Below are positions 8,821-17,449 of a stretch of DNA of 64,000 nucleotides, in pieces. Made by a program: the position numbers and the translations under genes. Under the pieces are notes generated by a model. That model was not told where the DNA came from. It worked only from the letters and a program-made list of their open reading frames with translations, and searched no databases. Source of the DNA: Planctomycetota bacterium (GTDB taxonomy: Bacteria; Planctomycetota; UBA1135; GCA-002686595); the NCBI GenBank assembly GCA_016779205.1, contig JADHOC010000003.1, forward strand, positions 1-64,000. The letters run 5' to 3'. How positions within the stretch are numbered: position 1 is the first letter of the stretch; every line of letters begins with the position of its first letter.

Positions 8821-10470
8821 CTAGGGCCGCCGTGTCAGGAACTCGATGAGGTCCTGTCTCTCCGTCTCGGGCACATAGAACGCGTGCGGAGCCGCGGGCC
8901 CGCGGGCGGCGTCGAGCAGCGCCTCGAGGTCAGGGACGGACCCGTCGTGGAGTAGTGGGCTGCGAAGGAACACCCCCGCAAGCTCGGGGACTGCGATCTT
9001 GCGGGGCGAGGACGGGACCTGCGCCCCCACGTAGATCTGGTCGAAGAGCACGACCCGGTCGTCGTAGGTCGACAGCAGGTCGTTGAGCATGTTCGAGTAA
9101 GGGAAGCCGCGAACGAGCAGGTTCGAGGGGGCCGAGTTGACCTGCAGGACGTCGAGCGGAACCCGATCCAGCGGCCGGGGCTCGGCGGGTGTGCCATGGC
9201 AACCCGCGCACTCGGCACCGTAGACGACCTCGCCCCGCTCGATCGCCTCCGGATCGCCGGCGGGCGGCGCGGGGGCGCGCAGCTGCTGCATGTAGAGCGC
9301 CATCGCCTGCAGCGTGTCCTCCTCCAGGCGACGCCCGAAGGGGTACGCCGCCGAGCCGGTCTCCGGTCCCAGCGGCGCGTCGACGTAGGGGAAGCCCCCC
9401 GGCGGCGGGACGACTCCGGTCTCGGCGTAGATGCTTGCGGTCTCGTTCGTGATCTGCGTGCCGATCCCCGGGGCGAAGGCCTCCAGGAACTCCGCGCCCG
9501 CAGCGTCGAGCACCACCGAGGGGTCAAGGCAAACAAGGGCGTTGAAGTTGATCGCGTCGACGAGCCGGTCGAACTCGCCCGCGACGCCATACGGCGCGGC
9601 GGGGCGCACCTGGTAGACGCCGGGGATCGTCACCGGCGCCCCGATGCCGTCGGGCAGGACGTCGACCTGGCCGATCGGGAAGGCGTTCAGGTCGAGGAGC
9701 AGCGCGTCCACGTCCGCCTCTGACGCCGTGAACGGCGCGGTCGCAACGGTTCGTGCGATCGGCGTCCCGCCGACCGCGGCGAGCGTCAGCGGGAGCTGGG
9801 GGTACAGGGCGCGCGAGTTGCGTGCGGCGGAGAGCAGCAGCCCATAGTCCAGGTCGAGGTTCGCCGGGCCGTCGATCGGCCCGCCGATCGAGCCGGTGAG
9901 CGGCCCACCTGAGCCAGGACCATCGAAGACCTGCCCGTCGGAGACCGAGTGGCAGAGCGCGCACGAGAAGCCCAGCGCGTCCCCACCGTCGCCGTCGAGG
10001 AACGCGTCCCCGTCGGCGTCGTCCGCGACCAGCCCCATGAATGCGTTCCGGGAGAGCAGCTCCTGGAAGTAGAGCGGGTCGTTCAGCAGCGGAGCACTCG
10101 CCGGCGAGAGGTCCGTCGCGAGCTCCGCGACGAGGTCGGCGGTCTCGGCGGGATTGAGCGCGAGCTCGTCGACCTGGAGGCCCGCGCCGAGCGCGTCCCT
10201 CATCGTGAAGCCGACCTCGGCGAGGCCCTGGGGGAGCTGCGCGGCCTGGGTCCAGAAGCCGTCGTTGCCAAATGTCGCTGCACGGAAGAAGTCGCGGCCG
10301 GCCTCCAGCTCGCTCGATCCACCGGCGCCGCCTTCGCCGAGGAGCCCCGATTCACCGCTGCCATCACAGGACGAGAGGCAGAGGCCGAGCGTGAAAGCGA
10401 CGACCCAGGGAGTGCGCGAGGGGCATGGCCTGTGCGCGTGGTCTCGAGCGGGGGTGTGGTGGTCAGGCAT
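8821..10470 (-). CDS. Di-haem cytochrome c lipoprotein
   Basis: This 549-residue protein has two haem-c sites, CALCH at 170-174 and CAGCH at 421-425, far apart as in di-haem cytochrome c peroxidase-like or thiosulfate-oxidase-like proteins. The ATG at 10470 gives a lipoprotein signal: a basic N-terminus, TPWVVAFTLGLCLSSC, with Cys as the lipidation site, then a Ser/Gly-rich linker. GGAGA lies upstream of the ATG. The frame is open about 40 codons further upstream but lacks signal-like sequence there. It should be an electron carrier or redox enzyme at the outer face of a membrane. Its partner is unknown. The 15 bases through the start are identical to those at the gene ending at 21070. Confidence 0.85.
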   Translation of the reverse strand: MPDHHTPARDHAHRPCPSRTPWVVAFTLGLCLSSCDGSGESGLLGEGGAGGSSELEAGRDFFRAATFGNDGFWTQAAQLPQGLAEVGFTMRDALGAGLQVDELALNPAETADLVAELATDLSPASAPLLNDPLYFQELLSRNAFMGLVADDADGDAFLDGDGGDALGFSCALCHSVSDGQVFDGPGSGGPLTGSIGGPIDGPANLDLDYGLLLSAARNSRALYPQLPLTLAAVGGTPIARTVATAPFTASEADVDALLLDLNAFPIGQVDVLPDGIGAPVTIPGVYQVRPAAPYGVAGEFDRLVDAINFNALVCLDPSVVLDAAGAEFLEAFAPGIGTQITNETASIYAETGVVPPPGGFPYVDAPLGPETGSAAYPFGRRLEEDTLQAMALYMQQLRAPAPPAGDPEAIERGEVVYGAECAGCHGTPAEPRPLDRVPLDVLQVNSAPSNLLVRGFPYSNMLNDLLSTYDDRVVLFDQIYVGAQVPSSPRKIAVPELAGVFLRSPLLHDGSVPDLEALLDAARGPAAPHAFYVPETERQDLIEFLTRRP

Positions 10471-10684
10471 GGCGTGGTCTCCGTCGACTTCAGGGGAACA
10501 CGCCCCGGCGCATCCCGCATCCCGGCAGCGCCATCGACGCCCCACTTCGTCCGAAGTCGCACACCGCGGTCGGCGCGACGCCTCAGACGGAGGCATGAAC
10601 GCCCCGAAGAGAGGCCGCGGGGTCGAGCCCCACGGCCCGGGTCAGCGCGCCTCGCTGACCTGGCGCCGCGATCCGGCCTGCCCA

Positions 10685-11839
10685 TCAGACCGGCTGCATA
10701 CGGACCGAAGGGAGCTTGGAGGCGGCCCACCGGGCGCCGATGAGGTTGCTTGCCATCGGCCCCAGCCTCAGCCGCGCGAGCGGTCCACACACGTGGATGC
10801 CGTGCCCCCAGTGCATGTTCTTGCCCAGCACCGGCACGCCGTCCTCTGTGGGAAGGCCCAGGCCCATGGCGATGGACCGGAGCCACCAGCTGAGGCGTTC
10901 GGGCTCCAGGCCGGTGGCGAGGGTCAGCCCGCCGGAGTCGAGGACCCGGTCGCGGCATTGCATCCGCAGCCGGCCCTCAGCGGCTTCCCAGGTCACCTTC
11001 TCGGGCCACCGATGGATCGAGATCGAGCCCCGACGCACTGCCCGCTCCAGGCGGGCGTTGAGCCCGGGTGGGACGCTCCCCCGGCGCCCGTGCCGCTGGA
11101 GGAACACCAGCCGGTCCGCGAGGCTCGTCGAGTCCCAGCGGCTGACGAAGCGGTGCTTCATCCACGACCGGTCCAGGTCGAAGTGCTCGACCTGGATCGG
11201 CCTCCGCGTCCAGAGGCGCACGGGCTCTCCCGTGACCCGCTGGACCATCAACGCCCGTTGGACCGCGGAGATGCCGCCCCCGAGGACGTCCAGGTGCAGG
11301 GCACTGCCGGGGATGAACACGTGGTCGATCGGCGCGCCTTCGCGCTGCAGGCGGCGCGCCCACCCCGGAGAACGAGGCGCGTTGGATCCTGTCGCCAGCA
11401 GGACGCGATGCGCCGCCAGCTCCACCCCCTCGCCGACGACGACGAGGCCCCCTGCCATGCGCCGGATCGACTCGACGCGACCGCAGACCAGGTCGCGGTC
11501 CAGTCCATGTCGCGCCGCCACGTCCCTGGCGTGCCTGAGGAACGCCGCCTGGGAGGGGCGGCGGTGGGGCTCGGCGAGGGAGGCCACGTCGAGGTTCTCG
11601 GGGCGATGCAGGAAGTGATCCAGGCTCGACGGCGAGACGTCCAGGTGGTGCTCCACGGAGGACCGCATCCACGTCATGCCCACAGCGCCCGCCCGATCAC
11701 TCCACCGCTGGAGGAGCGCCCCCGAGGGCTCCACGATGCGGACCGAGGCGCCCTGGGCCGAGAGCGCGCGGCCAGCGCAGAGCCCGTGCGGTCCTCCTCC
11801 AACGATGACCCAGTCGAGGGGACGTATCACGACCCTCAT
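10685..11839 (-). CDS. FAD/NAD(P)-binding oxidoreductase
   Basis: This 384-residue flavoprotein begins with DWVIVGGGPHGLCAG, an N-terminal dinucleotide-binding motif near residues 10-23. A second nucleotide-binding region lies mid-protein (VLLATGSNAPRSPGW, then IPGSALHLDVLGGGISA), so it probably binds both FAD and NAD(P). The overall plan is like single-component flavin monooxygenases or pyridine nucleotide-disulfide type reductases; no CxxxxC disulfide motif is visible. The frame is open to 12010, but the ATG at 11839 just precedes the FAD motif and is preferred. The substrate is not recognisable. It is divergent from the COG0523 GTPase. Confidence 0.78.
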   Translation of the reverse strand: MRVVIRPLDWVIVGGGPHGLCAGRALSAQGASVRIVEPSGALLQRWSDRAGAVGMTWMRSSVEHHLDVSPSSLDHFLHRPENLDVASLAEPHRRPSQAAFLRHARDVAARHGLDRDLVCGRVESIRRMAGGLVVVGEGVELAAHRVLLATGSNAPRSPGWARRLQREGAPIDHVFIPGSALHLDVLGGGISAVQRALMVQRVTGEPVRLWTRRPIQVEHFDLDRSWMKHRFVSRWDSTSLADRLVFLQRHGRRGSVPPGLNARLERAVRRGSISIHRWPEKVTWEAAEGRLRMQCRDRVLDSGGLTLATGLEPERLSWWLRSIAMGLGLPTEDGVPVLGKNMHWGHGIHVCGPLARLRLGPMASNLIGARWAASKLPSVRMQPV

Positions 11840-12110
11840 CGAACCACCGCCCCCCTTGGTCCAAGACGAGCCTCGCCTGAGGGTGCGAGCGTCCCGCGCT
11901 TCGACCCTGTGAGCTCCGGCGGGCAGGGCCACGATCTGGCGGTCTTCGGGGATCCCATCGCCGGGACTGATGCCGGTCGCCTCGACCCGGTTCCTGCGAG
12001 CCGCCCGCATCTGAACGCCCGGAGGTCACCCGCCGGCGGCGGCGCCTGGCCGGGGTCAGGTTTCTCGGTTCGATGAGGAACCGCTCCCCATCGGCCGGCA
12101 TCAACGCCGT

Positions 12111-13343
12111 ATGCAACGGCTCCCTGTCACCGTCCTCTCTGGCTTCCTCGGCTCCGGCAAGACGACGCTCCTCGCTCACCTCCTCGCGAACCGCGACGGC
12201 CGCCGGATCGCGGTGCTCGTGAACGAGATGAGCGAGCGGGGCCTCGACGGCGAGCTCCTGCTCGCCGCCCGTGACGCGGGGGTCGAGGTCCTCCAGAGTG
12301 AGGAGCGGCTGGTAGAGCTCTCCAACGGCTGCATCTGCTGCACGCTCCGGGAGGACCTGCTCGAGGAGGTCGGTCGGCTCGCCGATGACGGGCGCTACGA
12401 CGCCCTCGTGATCGAGTCCACGGGGATCTCGGAGCCGCTCCCGGTGGCCCAGACGCTATCCCTGGACCTGGACGACATCCCCTCCGTGTCCGACCGCGTC
12501 GCCGTGGACGCCATGGTCACCGTGGTGGACGCGTCGCGTCTCCTGGAGGAGATGGGGAGTGAGGACGACATCGTCGAGCGTGGCTGGGCGGAGGACGACG
12601 AGGACCGTCGCTCCGTGGCCTCCCTCATGGCCGAGCAGATCGAGTTCGCGACCATCATCGTCGTCAACAAGACCGACCTCGTGGATGAGGCCGCGCTCAA
12701 GCGGGTCGAGGCCCTCATCGCGGACCTAAACCCCTCGGCCAAGGTCCTGCGTGCGGAGCACGCGCAGCTGCCGCTCACCGAGCTCCTGGACACCCGCAGC
12801 TTCGACCTCGAGACGGCGCAGGCGGCGCCTGGATGGGCTCAGGCTCTGGCGGAGGATCACACCCCGGAGAGCGAGGCCTTCGGCTTCGGCTCGTTCGTCT
12901 TCAGGGCGCGGCGCCCGCTCCACCCCGCCCGATTCATGGAGTTCCTCCAGTCGCCGCTCATGCGGCAGGTCCTTCGGTCCAAGGGCTTCCTCTGGTTCGC
13001 CTCTCGCCCAGGGGACAAGGCGCTCCTCCAGACCGCCGGCCAGCAGGCGACCGTTCAACCGGCCGGGACCTGGTGGTCACTTGTGGACAAGGCAGAGTGG
13101 CCCAGCGACCCCACCGCCCGCGCTCACATCGAGGCGGTCTGGGAGGAGGAATTCGGGGACATGCGCCAGGAGCTGGTCCTGATCGGCGTGGACCTCCCCA
13201 GGGAGGAGCTCGAAGGGCGCCTGGAGGCGGCCCTCCTGAACGATGAGGAGATGGAGGCTGGCCTGGAGGCCTGGCTGAAGTTGGAGGATCCCCTGCCCCG
13301 TTGGGAGCAGGAAGAGGCCGTCGAGCACGCGACCCACGGGTGA
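12111..13343 (+). CDS. COG0523 (CobW/ZigA-like) metallochaperone GTPase
   Basis: This 410-residue cytoplasmic G3E GTPase has Walker A GFLGSGKT at 11-18, the metal-binding CxCC motif (CICC at 74-77) followed by TLREDLLEE, a NKTDLVDE guanine-specificity motif near residue 185, and a C-terminal CobW-C domain with [15 protein letters not shown]0523 proteins deliver metals, most often zinc, to client enzymes and are commonly zinc-starvation induced. I see no clear Zur box upstream, so zinc specificity is not shown. An acidic insert ([16 protein letters not shown]) may help metal handling. No client enzyme is obvious next door. Confidence 0.92.
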   Translation: MQRLPVTVLSGFLGSGKTTLLAHLLANRDGRRIAVLVNEMSERGLDGELLLAARDAGVEVLQSEERLVELSNGCICCTLREDLLEEVGRLADDGRYDALVIESTGISEPLPVAQTLSLDLDDIPSVSDRVAVDAMVTVVDASRLLEEMGSEDDIVERGWAEDDEDRRSVASLMAEQIEFATIIVVNKTDLVDEAALKRVEALIADLNPSAKVLRAEHAQLPLTELLDTRSFDLETAQAAPGWAQALAEDHTPESEAFGFGSFVFRARRPLHPARFMEFLQSPLMRQVLRSKGFLWFASRPGDKALLQTAGQQATVQPAGTWWSLVDKAEWPSDPTARAHIEAVWEEEFGDMRQELVLIGVDLPREELEGRLEAALLNDEEMEAGLEAWLKLEDPLPRWEQEEAVEHATHG

Positions 13344-13709
13344 TCCACGGCGCCCGGCTTCGCTCCTTCCAGCCCTGAACGCGAGGCGGCTTGCCTGGAT
13401 CCCGCGGCCGACGCTGGCCGGCGGAGCGAGACGCTGCCTCGGGGAAGCGCCGCGGCCATCCTTGATCGGTGCCGCCCGCGATCCATGGGACTTCGCTCCA
13501 CCGGCAAGTGGGTCGGTCTCGATCCGAAACGCCCGCCCCCTGAGTTGCGCCAGAAGCGCGGGGCCAGGGAGGCTCATGGGTGATTCCCTAACTACACAAT
13601 ACTCCAGGAAGGGTGTGATGTTATGGGTGCCTGTGCGTTCACCACCGCCCTGGACCCGTCCCCATCGGCGCCACCACGGCGTCCCAACCCCATCCAATTG
13701 CTGATCTCA
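13344..13709. other. Intergenic region, 366 bases, no gene seen
   Basis: No plausible reading frame or RNA was found. A locally AT-richer patch at about 13580-13625 stands out from the surroundings and could hold the promoter of the secreted protein at 13710, but no clear -35/-10 pair can be assigned. Confidence 0.5.
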
Positions 13710-15140
13710 ATGAGAGCTCTCTATATCGCGACCCTCCCGCTGCTCGCGGCGAACGCATCCGCTCAGGCGACCTTCAGCGAGATCGTCACCATCGACCTCG
13801 ACTCCACCTCCAACCCGATCAACGCCGAGTACATCGGGTCGAACCCGTTCTGTGTCGCGTGGAACGGCGTCGACCTCTACGTCGGGGGCTACAACGGCTC
13901 GGGTCAGACCATCGATGTCTCCCTGCTCAAGATTGAGGACGCCCTCACAACCGCCACCTTCGGGACCCCCTTCGCGCCCCTCGCCGCGCCCAACCTCCGG
14001 GGTTACATCGGCCTTGACATCACGTCAGATGGCCTCGCGGCTTCCTTCGACGACGGCACCGCGAGCCCGCAGGGCATCGCCCTGCACGACCTCGACGGCA
14101 ACCTCCTCTGGGCCAAGACTGGCCGTGGGGGGAGCGGCGTCGCCTTCGATCCCGGCTTCCCGGGTGGTGACCCGGCCCTCGGCACCGGCGTGGCCTGGAC
14201 CACCTTCGGCTCGGGCCGCCGCGCCCTGCAGAACGTCGCGGACGGTTCGGACATCTGGTCCAGCGGGAACGGGATGATCATCCTCACCCCAGAGGGCACC
14301 TTCTGGCGCGACATGGACTTCGACGACCAGAGCGGTGACATCTACCTCCGCGAGGGCAACAACGTGATCAAGTGGGAGCGCAGCGGCGACAACGCCTGCA
14401 CCAACTCCGCGATCCTCTTCGACCAGCCCATCGACGCCAACTTCACCTCCGGCCAGAACGTCAGCTACCTCGGCGGCGCCTTCACGGACTACCTGATCTG
14501 GAACGACCGGGTCCTCTCGAGCGGCGGACAGGACTTCTTCACCGTCGTGAACGTCATGACCCCGGACGGTGTCCCGGTCACCGTGGACTGGGGCAGCTTC
14601 AGCCCGAACACGAGCGTCGGCCTCTATGACTTCAGCTGGGACGCCGCCTCCAGGACCCTCGCGATCCTCGACTTCGGCAACCGGAACGTGCACATCTTCG
14701 CCCTCGACGGGTCGATCGGCGCCAACTACTGCAACGCCAACGCCAACTCCTCCGGCACCTTCGGTGCCATGAGCGGCGCGGGCTCGGTCCTGGCAGCCGA
14801 CCTCAACCTGACCCTCGGCGCCAGCGACCTGCCGGCCAACGCGTTCGGCTTCTTCCTCGCCAGCACCGACAGCGGCTTCACGACGAACCCCGGGGGCAGC
14901 CAGGGCAACCTCTGCCTCTCCGGCGCCATTGGCCGCTACGTGGGCCCCGGCCAGATCCAGAACTCCGGGACCGCCGGCGAGATCTCCCTGGCCCTGGACC
15001 TCAACCAGATCCCCCAGCCCACCGGCTTCGTCTCGGTGGCCGCCGGGGACACCTGGAACTTCCAGTGCTGGTATCGCGACGCCGTGGGCGGTGTGGCCAC
15101 GTCGAACTTCACGGATGGCCTGTCGGTCGACTTCCAGTAA
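13710..15140 (+). CDS. Secreted propeller-like protein with lineage C-terminal module
   Basis: This 476-residue exported protein has signal peptide MRALYIATLPLLAANASAQA. An Ala/Gly-rich body (about 25-335) with recurring beta-strand segments (VAWNGVDLYVGGYN, GDIYLREGNNV) looks like an extracellular propeller, without metal or catalytic motifs I can name. From YCNANANSSG at 340 to the end lies a module of about 137 residues that also ends the esterase at 22233-23510 and the truncated gene at 63619. Common features are the YC start, a PQPTG segment, GDTWNFQ-W-RD, and TSNFTD before the last strand. I infer a sorting or surface-attachment domain. The frame is open upstream to 13623, but the ATG at 13710 is the one that gives the signal peptide. 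Confidence 0.85.
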   Translation: MRALYIATLPLLAANASAQATFSEIVTIDLDSTSNPINAEYIGSNPFCVAWNGVDLYVGGYNGSGQTIDVSLLKIEDALTTATFGTPFAPLAAPNLRGYIGLDITSDGLAASFDDGTASPQGIALHDLDGNLLWAKTGRGGSGVAFDPGFPGGDPALGTGVAWTTFGSGRRALQNVADGSDIWSSGNGMIILTPEGTFWRDMDFDDQSGDIYLREGNNVIKWERSGDNACTNSAILFDQPIDANFTSGQNVSYLGGAFTDYLIWNDRVLSSGGQDFFTVVNVMTPDGVPVTVDWGSFSPNTSVGLYDFSWDAASRTLAILDFGNRNVHIFALDGSIGANYCNANANSSGTFGAMSGAGSVLAADLNLTLGASDLPANAFGFFLASTDSGFTTNPGGSQGNLCLSGAIGRYVGPGQIQNSGTAGEISLALDLNQIPQPTGFVSVAAGDTWNFQCWYRDAVGGVATSNFTDGLSVDFQ

Positions 15141-15180
15141 CCCCCAGGGCGGCGCCCCTCGCCGGTGTTCGGCCGTTGCC

Positions 15181-16617
15181 TCAACGCCCTTCCTGGGCGG
15201 ACCTGAACGCGTCCAAGCCGGCGCTCCCCTCCGCCTTGCCGCGGATCGGGGCGTCGTCCACGGGTAGCCGCTCGCGCAGCTCTGCGATGACCTGCGAGAG
15301 GCCCTCGGGCCGCGGCTCGCTCACGGCGAGGTTCCGCCATTCGTGCGGATCCTCGCCGTGGTCGTAGAGCTCCTCGCTCCCGTCGGCATAGCGCGTGTAG
15401 CGCCAGCGCGTCGAGCGAACCGTGTGGTTGCCTGGCCCGAACGTCGTGACCGCGGCGTGCGGCCAGGCGCCCGCCGGGTCGTCGAGGAGCGGCGAGAGGC
15501 TGCGGCCTTCGAGGCCCGCGTCGGGCGCTAACCCTGCGAGCTCCAGCAGCGTCGGGTAGACGTCGATCAAGCCGACCGGACGGCCAGACACCCCGGGCTT
15601 GCGCCCCGGCGCCGCGATGATCAGCGGCACGCGAGTCGAGGTCTCCCAGAGCGAGCGCTTGGCCCAGCGCTGCTTCTCTCCCAGGTGGAAGCCGTGGTCA
15701 GAGAGCAGCACAACGATCGTGTCCTGCGCGTGGCGGCTCGCTGCGAGCGCGTCCAGCACGCGCCCCACGCACGCGTCCACGAAGGACGTGCTCGCCAGGT
15801 AGGCCTGCACCGCGTCGCGCCACTCGCCGTTCTCGACCATCCACTCGTGCCGCGGCGCGGGCAGGCCGAGGGTCAGCGCCCTGGCATAGCTCGGCAGGTC
15901 GTCGCGGTCCTGGGCCAACACCTCGGGCAGCTCAACCCCCTCGAGCGGGTGCAGATCGAACCAGCGCCTGGGTGCGTACATCGGAACGTGCGGGCGCCAG
16001 AACCCCGCGGCCAGGAAGAAGGGGCCGTCGTGGTCCTCGGCCAGCTTCGCCGCCGCCCAGTCCGCGACGCGGTGGTCGGGCATCTGCGCGTCGCCCTCGG
16101 GGTAGGCGCCCCAGTCCCACAGCGGGTGGCCGATTGGAAAAGAGAGCTTCTGCTCAGGCCGCGGGCCGAAGCCACCCATCGCTCCCCCGTACTCGTCGAA
16201 GAAGGGACGCTCGTCACCGTGGTGCACCTTGCCGACCCCGAACGTCGCGTAGCCCTCGGCCGCGAACCGCTGGACCATCGTGACCACCCCATGCAGGGAC
16301 GGCTCGTCCGCCAGCGCGGGCAGGAGGAAGTACATGCCGGTCGTCGAGGGCAACCGCCCCGTCATCATCGAAGCGCGCGACGGCGAGCAGACGGGGGCCT
16401 GACAGTGCGCGTTGGCGAACAGGGTCCCGCTCGCCGCCAGCCGATCGATGTTGGGGGTCTTCGCCTGCGGGTGCCCCCCCAGCGCGCCGACCCAGTCGTT
16501 GAGGTCGTCCACGGCGATCAGCAGCACGTTGGGGCGCTCGTCCTGGGCGGACGCGGGGACGGAGAGGATCAGCGCGGCCAGCGCGGCCCACATGGGGCGA
16601 GGGACGAGACGGTGCAT
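15181..16617 (-). CDS. Secreted sulfatase, Cys-type (iduronate-2-sulfatase-like)
   Basis: This 478-residue sulfatase has a signal peptide (MHRLVPRPMWAALAALILSV, cleaved near ASA-Q). It opens with NVLLIAVDDLNDWVG, whose paired Asp residues bind calcium. The formylglycine motif CSPSR has Cys at about 77, followed by ASMMTGRLP. LLSDHGFHLGE and KRSLWE match the iduronate-2-sulfatase branch. The ATG at 16617 is chosen over an in-frame one at 16668, because only the former starts a normal signal peptide. It is convergent with the module-bearing gene at 13710, and a strong hairpin lies upstream at 16690-16727. The likely role is removal of sulfate from a uronic-acid-containing glycan, but the substrate is inferred only from family resemblance. 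Confidence 0.9.
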   Translation of the reverse strand: MHRLVPRPMWAALAALILSVPASAQDERPNVLLIAVDDLNDWVGALGGHPQAKTPNIDRLAASGTLFANAHCQAPVCSPSRASMMTGRLPSTTGMYFLLPALADEPSLHGVVTMVQRFAAEGYATFGVGKVHHGDERPFFDEYGGAMGGFGPRPEQKLSFPIGHPLWDWGAYPEGDAQMPDHRVADWAAAKLAEDHDGPFFLAAGFWRPHVPMYAPRRWFDLHPLEGVELPEVLAQDRDDLPSYARALTLGLPAPRHEWMVENGEWRDAVQAYLASTSFVDACVGRVLDALAASRHAQDTIVVLLSDHGFHLGEKQRWAKRSLWETSTRVPLIIAAPGRKPGVSGRPVGLIDVYPTLLELAGLAPDAGLEGRSLSPLLDDPAGAWPHAAVTTFGPGNHTVRSTRWRYTRYADGSEELYDHGEDPHEWRNLAVSEPRPEGLSQVIAELRERLPVDDAPIRGKAEGSAGLDAFRSAQEGR

Positions 16618-16689
16618 CGAGGTCCGAGGGTAGCAGCTTGGCCCACGGAGCCTTCCCCGCCGCCTCACCCCGGGGCCTGGGTCCCCTGC

Positions 16690-16727
16690 CCCCCCGAGCG
16701 GCGGTCGCCGGATGACCGCTCGGGGGG
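16690..16727. terminator. Strong 12-bp stem, terminator-like
   Basis: CCCCCCGAGCGG at 16690-16701 pairs perfectly with CCGCTCGGGGGG at 16716-16727 around a 14-base loop. The flanking CCTGC/GCAGG can extend the stem. It lies between two minus-strand genes, 23 bases beyond the MORN-like gene's stop. No T tract follows. Confidence 0.6.
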
Positions 16728-16749
16728 AGGCAGGCTGGCCCGTCCGGAT

Positions 16750-17172
16750 CTACCGCACGTCCGACGCCTCACCCCACTCCCACGACTCCCACTCCCCGAC
16801 GCGCTGGCTCCGCAGCTGCATCCCCCGCGACCTGAGCCAGCCGCGGTTGTAGTAGTACGTGGTCATCCCGTTGATGAACCCTCGGTCGTAGGTGGTCTTC
16901 TTCTTCGGGAAGCCGTTCGGGAAGTAGAAGACCCACCGTCCCTCGCGCCGCCCGTTCTTCACCTCGCCCTCCCCCCACTTCCGACCACGCCAGCGCTCGT
17001 CGGGGTGGGACTTCGAGTAGTGGATCGTGTGCTCGCCGTCAGGCAGGTCGCTGATCTTCTCCTCCGTCTCGCCGTGGACGGCGAGCCAGAGCGCCCCTTC
17101 AACCTCCTTGACGGAGATGCAGGACATACACAGGACCAGGAGGATCATCAGCAGGCATCGGGTGGTCGACAT
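16750..17172 (-). CDS. Small MORN-like lipoprotein
   Basis: This 140-residue protein has a lipoprotein signal (MSTTRCLLMILLVLCMSC) with the likely lipidated Cys at 18. The body has repeated W/Y-x-x-G-x-x-x-G spacing (GRREGRWVFYFPNG, YDRGFINGMTTYYYNRG), typical of MORN-2/YwqK-like repeats, which form short beta-hairpins. Such proteins are often called YwqK-family antitoxin-like, but no toxin partner is visible here. Codon use is less GC-extreme than its neighbours. Function unknown. Confidence 0.72.
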   Translation of the reverse strand: MSTTRCLLMILLVLCMSCISVKEVEGALWLAVHGETEEKISDLPDGEHTIHYSKSHPDERWRGRKWGEGEVKNGRREGRWVFYFPNGFPKKKTTYDRGFINGMTTYYYNRGWLRSRGMQLRSQRVGEWESWEWGEASDVR

Positions 17173-17449
17173 CAGGGGCTCCTTTGTCGGGCAGAGCGCT
17201 GCGCGGTACTTCGCAGCAGAGGACTTCCACGCCGCGTCGGCACGGCGCCGCGGCTTCCTCCCCAGTCTCGGCGCGGCTGGCCGCCACCTGGGCGCAACCG
17301 CGCCGCACGCGCCGCTTCGCTGGGCTTATCGAGGGGCCGCCCGCGCGCGAGGCTCCCACCGCACGGCCGCCGGCGGAGGGCCCTCTGCCCTCCCCGGTCC
17401 CACGGGGACGCCGTGTACGGATCCCACCACGCGCGGCTACGCTGGGACC

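Noticed and set aside
16750..17172. Toxin-antitoxin pair based on the YwqK-like repeat protein
   Set aside because: The protein is a lipoprotein and has no adjacent small toxin-like gene. YwqK-type naming alone does not support a toxin-antitoxin module.
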